From: Acanthaster planci | Taxonomy: Eukaryota > Echinodermata > Asteroidea > Valvatida > Acanthasteridae | Length of the DNA: 64,000 nucleotides | Assembly: GCF_001949145.1 (NCBI RefSeq) | Contig: NW_019091419.1 | Span: 1,109,498 to 1,173,497, forward strand | Direction of reading: 5' to 3' | Shown: piece after piece, positions 47,209 to 58,615 of the stretch | How the letters are laid out: the number at the start of each line of letters is the position of its first letter | Numbering within the stretch: position 1 is the stretch's first letter | The notes under the pieces: generated by a model | What the model was told of the DNA's origin: nothing | The model's database searches: none | What the model saw: the letters and a program-made list of their open reading frames with translations, nothing else | Program-made: the position numbers and the translations under genes

Positions 47209-50035
47209 CTCATTGGTCCATAGGCCTACATGGACATTCTCGTGGTCGGGATGATGTCACTGCATCTTGATTCCTCTCTCTGATTGGTCAGTTGGTGGCT
47301 GTTCCATGTTTCACACTCGAAACTCAAAGGGGCAAAAGTAGTGTCATGGTCTTTGGGGAAATTCTGAATTTTTGACGAAACTCGCAACCTCGCAACCTTT
47401 CTATCAAGTATGCTTGAAATTTCACTGTTTTTGTGATTCTCCCACAGTATTACGAAAAGGTTTCAGTTATTATTATCATAATAAACCAAAAAAGGAGGAA
47501 AAAATGCAGATCCCTGTACAAAGTGAATGGAAAGTTACCTCTTTGCCCAGACGTGATTGCAGTAAATAAGCCAATTTCCTGTTCCGTCGCCATGTTGGTC
47601 TTAGCACCCCTGCGCAAGTAAGTAAACAAAGCTGGAGGGGAGCAAATTGTCTACCATAACAATCATGAGGAGCCATTAAATTACATTATGCAACATTTTC
47701 ATGAATTTGTTCCCCTCTGTTAAGTCTTCTGAGTTTGTGCACATGAGATGTGAAAGAGGCTTATGGAACAACCTGCGACCGCGAGAATATACATCATGCC
47801 CACATGTACATCATACATGAGTTCACACACCTGCCACTGATTCCAAAACCTTTGCAATTACATCAATATGTAGGCCTGTTGACCTGATTTTCCCCTTTTT
47901 TAAGTGCAAAATGAACACTTCTAAATTGTAACCACAAAAATATTTTTGTATGTATTAGGGTTACTATAATTTATCAATTTTCAGGAAGTTCTTACATGTA
48001 CCCGGTATATGGGATTTTAAGAGATTCGTTCTAGTGCACCGCATTAGGGAACACTCAGCTAAAGTTGTGCCAATTGTCAGGATCCTGTCTTTGTTTAATA
48101 TTAGGCTGTTAAATTTCATGACACCAAAATTGTTGACAGGTGATCAGGAGCATGTGTTATGAAGGTTATAATATAATTATTTAACTGAATGAATTTAAAG
48201 TGTTTCAGCAAAGAGATTTGGCAAGGATGCGTGAGGAAAGTCAAGGAAAGGTCAAAGAGCGGCATGTTGGAGGACTCAACTATACTAGGGCCAGTCTAGC
48301 GAACTATGGGTACCTCCGTATCCTTGGCCCTACTCTTAAACTGGAAACAAGTGGAGGAAGGCTTAAACATTGGGAAAAAGCTCCCCAGCCATGAACGGTA
48401 TGAGCAACATACACACATTTTGCAATTGCCTTTTTGATTAATTCACCCAGCAGTTTATCATGTTAATTCATTTGCCCAAACTGAAATTCTCTGACCATAG
48501 TGCCTGTTGGTGAATTTTTTATAATGTTGTCATCTTGACACCGTTCTACAGTGATTTGCTCAAGATCTTTACTGGTGATGAACACATTACAACTCCAGGC
48601 GCCAGCAGTTGTGGAGATGTCAGAGAATGTTAATTAAAGCACACCACATTTTTGAAACTACATGCGCTCAGAGTCAGTTCAACGTACAGGTATGGTTTTG
48701 TTGTTATGGTCATTTGGAGTTCAAGACCACATACATGTATGTGCTGGCCGCTTTCATTGAGTGTGGTAGTGGAGAAGTTTAAATTTAGACTGATCTAGCT
48801 GTCTTGGATAAATGGGCACTGCACAAGAATGGAATGTTTGATATTCACAAAATTGATGTCAAAATGACCACAAAGAGTTATTGAGAAATGCCTAAAGGTT
48901 CAGCTCATGAGAAAAACCACTGCAGAGATATTGGAAAATATGTTGTAGGGAGATTCCACAGCCCCCCCCCGGCTCTTTTTATGATTTAACTTGTAGTTAT
49001 AGTTTGTAGTGCTTGGTTTTCTAACCTGTTTCAATTTTTCGGGTTACGTCTTTTGGGGGGGGGTGGTATTGATTGATAGTTTTGGTTTTGATACATGTAC
49101 ATCTAGAATGGTTTCTAAGTCCTTACTAATTCAGTTCCCTGCAACTTTTCCCTTGAAGATTCTTCATTTAGATTGAGTTTCTCCTCCTTCGTAGCGTGCC
49201 ATTTTTGCAAGTTACATTTGCTAATTGAACACGTCCTATACTTCTCCTGCACACAGGCAGACATTGATGCTGGACTCTGCCTGCGCACATAACGTGCAGC
49301 TGTGTAATGAACATGCATCTCATTCAGGTAAGAGATGACTGGATGGAGGTACGTACATGTAAGTCAAGACATGACATAATGCTCATGCATACATACTTGA
49401 CACCTGCTAACCCTTCTGATTTAATCGTAACTAGGCAGCTATGGTGGCTTCACGCTCCACCCATGAAAGGGGAAAAAAGAGGGGAAGAAAGTCTTTGAAA
49501 GGGGGAAGGGGGCTGCTTGATGTGGCAAGGGGGTATTTTGTTACTGTGTGGTGGGGGAAGGGAAACCTTTCCCCTCCCCTCTTGGGTCAGGAAGATCAGG
49601 TATAAATTGAATACCTTTCCATTTTTAAACTAAAGTTGAAGTTGCCACTTGGTGCAGCCAGTCAAAAAATGTTTGGTTCCGTGTTAAAAGGCCATGCGAG
49701 GTTAAATTAGAATAAAATCTGGTACACTGAGTTATCTGATTGCACATTGTTTTTGTAACAAATTTTTTTATTATTTTAACCATTTTATGATTATTTTTAC
49801 TCCACACACCAATCCCCTTGTTGCCATGATAGTACCTCCTCTTGGAGCATTGATTAAGGATCAATCAAGATGGTCAGATTGTGGAATCAAGAGGGCCTGC
49901 ATATTACTTCCTTCAGAATTGGAGGATGAGGAGAAAAAAGTTAAAAACTGTCACTTTGCAAATACTGACCTTAACCCTAACCCTGCCAGATGCACTGGCC
50001 ATGTAGAGACAATGGGAGCTAGTCCCATAGAACAA

Positions 50036-50085
50036 TGCCACCGTTGGATCTTCTGGTGACTGGCAACCACAGACTCCCAGGCTAC
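50036..50085. repeat. Dispersed repeat fragment, copy 2
   Basis: TTGGATCTTCTGGTGACTGG followed by CAACCACAGACTCCCAGGC matches 7554-7600. A TTAACCCTAACCCT motif 60 bases upstream (near 49972) may be the left end of a related TTAA element, but its partner was not found. Confidence 0.5.
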
Positions 50086-51320
50086 ACACTGGGCAGGCAA
50101 GCCACTTTGACAAATGATGCAGTCTGTCCTGTCTGCATGTTTCTGGCTAAACAATATTGTGCTTGTTTTAATTATGTGACAATTGGTTTGGAATCATTCA
50201 TGTTAATTGACAGAATTGGTAGCTTTATTTCTCCCTCCCAATTTTCCTGTTTTTATTGTTAGGGCACTTGTTGGCAAGTGGATAGAAGCAGAGACGGTAG
50301 TGAGAGTGGAAGGAACATGTGCTGTCTGTCCTGGAGTGACTGTAAGTTGTCCTTTCAAGCATTGAGGAAGACGTTGATATTAATTCTACCCTCAGGATTC
50401 ACGTCAGTTTCCACAGAAAAAAATGGCGCGCCCTCAGTGGCGATATTTAGTGCTTTGTGTACTTCGCCAGCGTGCGGTGCAAAGCAAGTTTGTGTGTACA
50501 TCCTTTTCCACGAGGTTTTGCAGAAAAAAAGTGTCAGGATGTGCGAGTAAGAAGTATTTTAAAAAGAAAACTTGAGTTTTTTTCTGAAAAAAGAAAGCCA
50601 GTCTGTATTGGGAAAGGCTAGTTGTTCAGTCTCTTGGAGAAAAAATAAGGCGAGTTACAGCGGGATTGCTTTTGGTATTTGGGATTTAAATTTCATTATT
50701 TTCATGTGTTTAAATTATGCACCAACATTACATACATGACTGTATGTACGTAAATGTGCATGCACATGTACACCCTGTAGATGTGTTAAACCTAACATCA
50801 TGCTTAGGTTGTTTCTTGACTTTGATTTTCGGTTGATGATTGTTGTGACATGTGAATGTGCTTGGTACAAATAAGATCGTTTCGCACCGTTTACCTAACT
50901 TACTTTAGCCTAGTCAATCCAATTCCAAATGTTTAATTTTTTGGCGTCCTCTGCAACTTTCAAGACCACTTCCAAAACAAAACAGAAAAAGTTTCAGGCA
51001 TGTAAGGGCTAGCGCTCCACGAGCAGCTGTAGTCGTAAGCCTAGTTTATGGCCTAAATAAATATCATTCGCAAGCTTATGACTTTGGGTTGGTTGACCTG
51101 TTGTGAACAATTTGATTTTTTTTGTTATCTAAACCGTATCACTGGTTGTGCTTCTCAAAAAATCGTGAATGTACAGCCAGTCTTCACCACCATGATTGGA
51201 CTCAATCTCATGCTATGTTCTTTTTTTTTCAAATAATGTTTCACATGGCATACATGTACATGTAGGCTTCATGTGTACCTTTAAGTTTTCGTGGGCTAAC
51301 ATGTCGGCCAGCCGACCCCG

Positions 51321-51404
51321 GCAAGCTTGGTGGTCGAGTGGTTAAGACATCTGCACCAGTAAGCAGGAGGTGGTGGATTCGAGTCCCACCCTAGTAAGCT
51401 TGTG
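51321..51404 (+). repeat. tRNA-like sequence, probably the head of a SINE
   Basis: An A box (TGGTCGAGTGG) and B box (GATTCGAGTCC) are correctly spaced. The ends pair as an acceptor stem (CAAGCTT / AAGCTTG), and a CTGC/GCAG anticodon-like stem is present. The long variable region resembles tRNA-Ser or tRNA-Leu. The anticodon loop is eight bases and the T stem has an A-C mismatch, so a working tRNA is unlikely. The following 60 bases (AAGCACTGAGCATACAGTGC) form a separate hairpin-like tail, which favours a SINE. Confidence 0.6.
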
Positions 51405-52764
51405 AGGTTTTTTCGCAAGCTCTCGAACAAGCACTGAGCATACAGTGCTTTTAATATACGTTGGGTAAGGGCAAAACCGTTACATATAATGTAGGCATTT
51501 GTTGTAAAACTGTAAATGACGTGAATAAATCACTCTTCACGGACACAGTAAATGAAGTTCAGCTAAACCAATGTATACTCGTGGTGCGAGGTCACGATCT
51601 CACCAGACATACACATAACAAAGTAAATCTTGAGGATCAGACATGTACTTGATTGCATTCTGAGGCCCTATCATGGAGCAATATTTGCTACAGTTGGATA
51701 TTGCGCCACAGCCAAGTGCAAATGCAGACCACTACACGATACATGGTGGATAGCGGACATCTCCTTACATTAGTTGAAGTACACATTAAGGTATGCTTGA
51801 TGTTTTAACCTGTCATCTGCCCAAATGAATACACAGTGCCAGGACAGGTTTACATGTCTGCATGGAATTTGTACATACATATACACGTACATGTAGCATG
51901 AGGTAATTAGGGCCTGCTTGTGACGTCGACTTAATACTTTGGTAATAGATGGTAATTGAAAGGTGACATGTTGTCCATACATATTGTGGCATTTTTCTTT
52001 TCCCACAAAATAAATTATTGAGTAATAATGTAGCGCGCTGGAGCAGCTCCACGCACGGTGGGAATTCCTATGGGCGGTGGGTTCTCAACAACCCGGGGGA
52101 TGTGTCTGTTTGTGGAAAGTATATCCACACTTGCAGGCAACCCTATCGGACAGACAAGTAACTGGCACACAAGACGAGGAATAACTTATCTCATCTGTTT
52201 ATTCAATGAAACATAAGGAGGTACATTGACCTCCTATACTGTGGCCTCAGTTACCTTGGGAGGCAATAGGACCTCCGTTAATGACCCAGAAAAAACTAAT
52301 CCACAATTTGTCAGTTTATTTTCCTCCTTAAAACCAATAAAAACTACAGAACCACAAATTACCTTGCCTGAGCTAAATCCAAGCCAGACTTGCCTCAATT
52401 TAATAGCTCCAAAAAGTGTCTTGGTGGAAATAGCACTAATTCTTACTTACAGTTTGAAAAGCTCAGTTGTCGTGTTCGGTGCACTGTAACCTGTATCAAA
52501 TAAACAAAACAGCAAGTGAACAAGTCTAAAATGTCACCTTGCAACTTTGAATGACAAGCTCTAATTTGGGCATCAGAAGTAGCCCGCTGGGTGCTTGAAA
52601 CATCATAGGATCGCTAATACGCCCGATTGTGCTCCACACACAAAAAACAGCCCAATGCACAAGGGCGCATGCACTGGTACCCTGCTCGCAATCACCAAAT
52701 ATTAGAGTTAATGCATCATTTAAGGGAGCAGTTAAAGTGCACAAAACTAGGTTTACCATGATAA

Positions 52765-52950
52765 ACAAACAAACAAACAAACAACCCAACACCCCAACAA
52801 ACAAACAAACAACCCAACACCCCAACAAACAAACAAACAAACAAACAAACAAACACCCCCAATACCCCAACAAACAAACAAACAAACAAACAACCCAACA
52901 AACAAACAAACAAACAAACAAACACCCCAACAAACAAAACAAACAAACGA
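52765..52950. repeat. (AAAC)n microsatellite with CCCAAC interruptions
   Basis: About 185 bases of AAAC repeats are broken by CAACCCAACACCCCAAC-type variants that themselves recur. The long Cys/Phe/Val/Leu-rich open frames on the minus strand (52526-52971) are only translations of this repeat. Confidence 0.95.
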
Positions 52951-53374
52951 ACACTTTATGGAGAGAGCCATGCGTGACCTACGCTGAACGATACATGAAA
53001 CTGTTTACATGGGAGAGTCTTTGTGCATGCATGAAGTGAGTGTTAACCAATTTGCGCTACATAGCCCCACTCGAGGCCTGAACGGTCCCTGTTCATACAG
53101 GCTGAAAATGAATACAAAGCAAATTTTTGTGGCGAGAAATGATTGGTGAGAATTAAATTGCGGAAGCACTGCTAGAATAACAAAATTTACATTTGATAAA
53201 GTTAAATTGAACAACTGACTTATATTAATAGAAAGAATTTTCCCATCCACAACAACTAAACGTTACATAGATATAGCAAGTAGGAAGAAACTGTTGACTC
53301 TTTTCTCTTTTCAGTTGGCACTAGAGTCCATGTGAATCCGCAACACCAAGAACATTTAAATCGATATAAACAGT

Positions 53375-54205
53375 TCAACTGTTCAAAAGCAAACAGCACT
53401 GGGCCGAAATCTTGCTTCCCGCCTTGTGGGTCCTGGTCCTTGTCCATTCTGAAATCTTCTCTCCAGCCTGGGACTTCGTCTTTGTGACAACATCTGTCAC
53501 TCTGTTGAGGTCGTTTTCGAAGGCGATAGTGATGAAGGAATTCTTCTCAAGCATCTCTTTCTCGCCAGATTCTTCACTGGAGCCACTCTGTGGTGACAGC
53601 AGCATTTGGCTCCTCAGCCAGGCTAGTGGCTTGCCAGTGACTGGTGCTGGCACTAGAGCCGTCTTGGTAGTTGGTTTGACGGGGATTTCGTTGTTGGTGG
53701 TTTAGCCTTCGTTAGCGGCTTCTGCTGGCAGGAGTGACATCGACGCTAATGGAGAGATGACTGTCTCTTCAGCTACGGTGATCTCAACTCCATTCCAGAC
53801 TTTATGTGGTATGGGCCAAGGAGGTGGTGGCACCAAAAGTTGAACTTGCCCCCTCTGTCGATAGCCCACAGAGGCTGCAGACAGTGCCCTTGGGCTCTAA
53901 GGGACTTCAGCACTCTGCACCTGACCATGCTGACCAGTGAGCTGCCGATGGTTGTCCGTCTGGAGGTCACCCAGGAACTGCTCATGAGCCCTCCTGTAGT
54001 GCTTTCGCAGATTATCCCGGCGTTTGGACAGGGAAGTGCATTGATGACAGGCAAGGTATCTTGGGGGCCCATGACAATCCTGAAAGTGCCTGTAGGGGCT
54101 CCTCTTTTGTAGAAATACCTTCGGGCACTTCTTGCAATGAAGTAGCCTGGTGGTATCCAGGTCTTCTGGGGTAGTCATAGTCGGGCAAGGTCTGAAACAA
54201 GACAC
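53375..54205 (-). pseudogene. Gypsy third ORF with two C2H2 zinc fingers
   Basis: Two frames (54205-53897, then 53653-53375 after a shift and at least one stop) follow pol in the position where an env-like gene would lie. The first has two C-x2-C-x12-H-x4-H fingers in tandem: CKKCPKVF...HFQDCH and CHQCTSLS...HYRRAH. The second is a Ser/Glu/Lys-rich region (FITIAFENDLNRVTDVVTK) without membrane segments. Nothing resembles an envelope protein. A nucleic-acid-binding accessory role is inference. The frame begins with ATG at 54205, just after the pol stop at about 54242. Confidence 0.6.
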
Positions 54206-54241
54206 AAGATCAGAGGGATTGTGGTAACCCTACACTACCCT

Positions 54242-55720
54242 CTAATCCCTATACCTCGCTGGCAATCTACAAGTTCTTGACGGCAAGTGCCGTTGTTTCT
54301 CTGGTGACCTCCCCCTCATCATGTTGGAGGGTTTCACAGAATCTTGGAAATCTGCAGGTGTTGGATCACCCATCACATCTTTAAGAGATTTTAGATGGGT
54401 CTCCACCCGCTCATCCGCCAACACCATGTTATCTTCCAAGTCACTCTCTCGAGTTACCTCGTCCGCACTCATTACCTCCTCAGAGGTGACTGCATCTGAC
54501 CCACCTTTGGCTACACCTTTGTCTCCAAACTCACCAGTGCTCAAACCCACACCTGCATCCATATCACCAGTAGGAGGGATTTCTATCTGCTCACTATCAC
54601 TCTCTTGGATTGAGTTTGGATTTTCACTTCTTGGCTCAATCCATGACTTGATTGGTTCATCCTCGTATCATTTCAGTCGGTCGAAGTGCATGACTTTTGT
54701 CTGCGCTCTTTTATTCTTCTGAAGTCGCAATACGACATCAGCGAGTTTGTGTATGATTAGGTATGGACCCTGCCAATGACTTTCTAACTTTGGACAGACT
54801 CCTTTGCGCATAGTTGGGTCATATACCCAAACAAAATCACCTCTCTTCAGTGGCTTGCCAGACACATTTCTGTCATAGCCTTTCTTTTATCTCCTGCCAC
54901 TGGTCCTTAAGTGGTCGCATGCCCTGTCGTGTGCACTAAAGAGTCACCATCGCAATTCTTCTGCATAGTGTAGTCCACTACCTACAGGCTGTTCGAAGGA
55001 ACAGTCATGAGGTCAATTGGCAGGGCTGTCTCCTGGCCCAACGTCATCATTTTGGGTGTCCCCCCACTGCTCTCCTGTTGGGTAGACCTGTAGGCAAACA
55101 TCGCACAAGGAAGCTGCAAATCCCAATCCTTTTGCTACCTATTTGGCTCTACCATGGTGGCGACTATGTTGATGAGGGTTTGATTGAACCTCTCTATTAG
55201 GCCATCGGATTTGGGATTTTAAGGCATCGTTTGGGTTTTGTTTATGCTGAGGATATGGCGTACTTCACCAAACACATCTGCCTCAAAGTTTCAGCCCTGA
55301 TCAGGGTGGAGTTCTGCCGGAACCCTGTAACGCAATACAAACTGGGTAACAAAGACCTCTGTGACTGCTTCAACTTTCGTAGCACAAAGTGGGTAAGCTT
55401 TCACCCGCTTGGTAAAGTAATCACCCACCACAAGTATCCAACGGTGCCCATTGTCTGTTAGTGGTAGCTGGCTGATTATATCCAGTGCCCCCATTCCATT
55501 GGATATCCCACTGGAACTTGATATAAAGGGGCTCTGTTCCGCCTGGGTGGCGACTTTCTTTTCGCACATTGCTCACACGCCCTGAGGTTGGAACGGACGT
55601 CGGCATGCATGCCATGTCATTATTAGTGATTCTTTACTCTGGAAAGTGTTTGCTTAAACCCCAGGTGTCCACTTGTTTTTCCAGCATGTAATTCTTCTAC
55701 TGCCGTTCTCCACAGGGACT
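54242..55720 (-). pseudogene. Gypsy integrase and pol C-terminal tail
   Basis: In minus-strand order: an H2C2 zinc-binding module (ELHAGKTSGHLGFKQTL with CEQCAKRKSP), core pieces (VVGDYFTKRVKAYPL, ELHPDQG, SDGLIERFNQTL with the last catalytic Glu), then RGDFVWVYDPTMRKG and WQGPYLIIHKL of the GPY/F-type C-terminal module. The tail ends in an Arg-rich CRLPARYRD before the stop. The pieces lie in at least three frames with several stops. Confidence 0.85.
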
Positions 55721-55849
55721 CGGGGAGGATAATTTTCCATTTCAGATCTTTGCCATCATCAGACTCCCATGCCCTGCACAACACATCTGGCATCAGGGTC
55801 CAGTATATACTGGTCTTCTGACTTACACGTAGGGTAGGCTAATATTGGT

Positions 55850-56883
55850 ACCTCCTACAAAAACCTCTTGAGGGTTTCAAATGATCTGTCATGTTCCAAG
55901 TCCCACAGGAAATCTCGAGACTTTTCGGTCAGTCTGTGAAAGGAGTTCACTACATCTGCGAAATTGCAGATGAATTGCCGATAATAGGAGGCGAGGCCCA
56001 CAAAACCTCCAACCTCGTCAACGTTGGTAGGGTTTGCCAGTCTCGAATTGCCCTAATCTTGTCAGGGTCAGTGGTGATACCACTCTCTCCGATACTTCAT
56101 GTCCTAGGTATTTCACTGTTTTCTGAAACGGGAAACATTTTGCCGGCTTCAGCTTCCGATTTGCCTTTCTGAAGCGGCTAAGTACCTCCCTAAGGCGGTC
56201 AGTCTCTTCTGTAACTGTTTTCCCATATATAATCACATCATCAAGGTATACCAGCAGTGTCTGCCATTGCAACCCAGTGACTACTCACTCCATTAATTTT
56301 CAAATGTGGTATTGCTAAGTCCGAAGGGCAGTACTCGCCAGTGGTATAAGCCTCCCCTCACCACAAATGCAGTCTTTTGTTTTGCCTCGTTGTCGAGTTC
56401 AACTTGCCAATATCCAGAAGATACCGGTAGGTCCAACGTCGAGAACCATTTTGCTCCAGACAGGGCATTTAGGGAGTCGTCTATCCTTGGACAGGATATG
56501 CATCTTTATTGTAACCGAGTTTAACCCTCAGTAATCCATTCAAAATCTTTTTGTGCCATCTTAATAACAAGAATCCCATTTTCTGCCCAGGGTCTTTCTG
56601 AGGGTTCTGTTACTCCTCTATCCAAGAGGTTTTTCACCTGTCGACAGATCTCTTCTTGATTGCCTTCGGGTTGCCTCCGCAACCGATGTTTAATCGGTCG
56701 GGCGTTGACAGTATCTATAGTGTGCTTAACGAGGTCTGTCCAACCTAGGTCGGCTTCACCCTCAGAGAAGACATCCTCAAACTCAACCAACAGTTGCTTG
56801 ACCTCACTTTCGAAGTTGGGTTCCAAATTCTCAATACTTTTATCGGAAAGCTCTTTGAGATGAGATGGGACCTCCACTCCCAC
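55850..56883 (-). pseudogene. Gypsy reverse transcriptase with linker/RNase H remnant
   Basis: The minus strand begins with VPSHLKELSDKS and continues through IDTVNARPIKHRLRR (RT motif 1 region) and a 56500-56290 stretch recognisable as the LDL and PFGL motifs in broken frames. The catalytic LLVYLDDVIIYGKT and the KCFPFQKTVKYLGHEVS thumb/palm motif follow at 56272-56018. GFVGLASYYRQFICNFADV (about 55995-55940) starts the linker. The RNase H domain itself is mostly missing, implying an internal deletion before the integrase. Confidence 0.85.
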
Positions 56884-57013
56884 TGCAGATCTTTCAGCAG
56901 ACTCGGGTTCTATGTCACTTTTTTTTTACCGCTGTGAGGATGCCCGCTGTGGTCCCAGAACGCAATACACGTTTACTCCTACTTGGGGTTAGTACCCCGA
57001 GTCCAACTTGTCT

Positions 57014-57559
57014 TCATCGGTTTTGACAAGTGTCCTTGCTAAAATTAGGCCCCATTGCATCAGTTCTCCACCATTTGGGACTGGTTCTACTATTCCAAGC
57101 CGTGAAATGTGGTCTTGGTTTAGTTTTCACATACCTGGGCACTACAGCCTTGTGGCCTGCCGGTATGGTTGTCATGGCACCTACCACTACACGGTAGCAG
57201 GAAGAGGACCCAATGCAATTTGTACAATGAACTGTCTCATCACGCAAGTGCAGAAACAATATGTCAAAGTCCAAAACACAACCAGTCTGGAGTAAATAAT
57301 CCATTCCCAGAATTCCTGGTACTGGTAAATCAGCAACAGCTGCTCTAACAGGACCAACCGTGTGACCAACCTGTATTTCCAAGTCAGCCATACTCATAAT
57401 ATTTCCCATTGGGCTGCCTTCAGCTTGGCAGACTTGAATATTCTCTGTGTTCAATTTCGGTCGCCTACCCAAAGAGATTTTATGATAAATGGACCTTGAC
57501 ATAATGGTGTCTGTAGGGCTAGTGTCAACAAGAAATTGTACATCGACGCACTGAACCAC
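57014..57559 (-). pseudogene. Gypsy aspartic protease
   Basis: The open frame contains FLVDTSPTDTIMS, the usual position of the D-T-G active site, but with Ser in place of Gly and Pro after it. GILGMDYL later in the frame matches the second conserved (I/L)LG hallmark. About 180 codons are open, making this one of the better preserved segments. The altered active-site loop may be real family variation or decay. Confidence 0.75.
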
Positions 57560-57599
57560 ACCTTGTACGTATAACCCTTCTTTGGGTCCTTTAACTTTT

Positions 57600-58400
57600 C
57601 TCCTCTCTACTTGTTTTACTGTTAGTTTGGGCTGCTGTTCTGGGAAGCACTCTTCGGACCCGCCATTTGCAGTTGCAGTCTGTCAGTGGGTCCCACAGGA
57701 GACTGCCTTCTGTTTCCTGAAGAAGTTTGTATACCTTGCATTCTTGGGGAAGGGCACTGTCTTGCGAAGTGTCCCCAACCCCCGCAATTATAACAAGTCA
57801 GTTCGGAATGTGACACGTCACTTGTTTGTGTTTCATGCTGCACATCCATCTGGATGGACGCATTACTCACAGCTTGGCGTTTGAATTTGTCGCGGGGCGA
57901 AACTCGTAATGGTTTGACTAGGCTGACCAGTCAACCACCATTACTCCCACTGGCTCTGCAATATTTAGCCTTTCTGGGGGATGGATCCTTCTCGGCCTCC
58001 ATCTGCTCAAAAGTTTCCGTTTGTTAAGCAGCCCTAATGGCTTCATCAAGGCTTTGGGGTCTTGCCCTAAATTCCCTCTCTAACTGACTGCCGATCAATT
58101 GCGTTGGCAAAGTTGGCTCATGCCTAACGATCACGGCCACACTCAGCCAATTCAGGGTATGCCAGGGCCACGAGTTCAGGGATTGCTTGAACCAGTTCTC
58201 TTGGGGATTCCTTTGGTCCCTGTCTTCGTGTTTGCAATTCCATCAAATAATTTTTGGCCATTTGGCCCGGACCAAAGTGTGCTTCCAGTAGGCCAACTAA
58301 TTCCCTATATTGCAGTTGCCCGCTTTCCTGGTTACAACGTCAGAGCACTTTCAGTTGCATTCCTTTTAAACTTGCTGCCAAAAATACAGCAGATTGCGCA
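57600..58400 (-). pseudogene. Gypsy gag (capsid fragment and CCHC zinc knuckle)
   Basis: From right to left: FLAASLKGMQLKVL, LVGLLEAHFGPGQMAKNYL and PRELVQAIPELVALAYPEL of a capsid-like region (58390-58130), then EFRARPQSLDEAIRAA and MEAEKDPS, then CYNCGGWGHFARQC, a perfect C-x2-C-x4-H-x4-C zinc knuckle at about 57795-57755. Several in-frame stops interrupt it. The capsid N-terminus is missing, because the match ends at about 58400. Confidence 0.85.
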
Positions 58401-58615
58401 CAAACCTTCTCTCTGTCAGGACCACCGTTCTTATAGAAGAGATTGATTCTACACATGGTGTACCCACAAACCTTCTCTCAGCCAGAATTACTGTTCTTAT
58501 AAAAGAGATTGATTCTACACATGGTGTACTCACAAACCTACTCTCTGCCAGAACCACCTTTCTTATAGAGGAGATTGATTCTACACATGGTGTACCTGCA
58601 AACCTACTCTTAGCC
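58399..58615. repeat. 66-bp tandem repeat, 3.3 copies
   Basis: Units begin CACAAACC at 58399, 58465 and 58531, with a partial fourth at 58597. Each holds TTCTTATAGA.GAGATTGATT and CTACACATGGTGTAC. Since 66 is 22 codons, open frames on both strands run through all units. Copies differ by only a few bases. It abuts the broken gag end of the gypsy element. Confidence 0.95.

Larger units (their letters stand above)
43927..53374. other. Long gene-poor interval
   Basis: I find no coding exon with family support in about 9.4 kb. The interval holds the inverted-repeat structures at 44509-47208 and 45334-45792, a dispersed repeat at 50036-50085, a tRNA-like sequence at 51321-51404 and an (AAAC)n tract at 52765-52950. 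Short open frames at 44320-44625, 48200-48394 and 49787-50059 are not convincing. Confidence 0.4.
53375..58400 (-). mobile_element. Decayed Ty3/gypsy LTR retrotransposon
   Basis: On the minus strand the order is gag (capsid then CCHC zinc knuckle), protease, reverse transcriptase, a remnant of the RNase H/linker region, and integrase (zinc-binding, core, C-terminal), followed by a pol tail and a third frame with C2H2 fingers. This order (RT before integrase) defines Ty3/gypsy. Many stops and frameshifts break every module. I could not identify LTRs, a primer-binding site or a polypurine tract, so the true ends are unknown. The gag end stops abruptly at about 58400, where a 66-bp tandem repeat begins. 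Confidence 0.9.

Noticed and set aside
48200-48394. Plus-strand frame preceded by TTTCAG, resembling an internal exon
   Set aside because: No neighbouring exons, no donor in a matching phase and no recognisable family.
52526-52971. Long Cys/Phe/Val/Leu-rich minus-strand frames resembling a membrane protein
   Set aside because: They are translations of the (AAAC)n microsatellite; the periodic composition explains the absence of stops.
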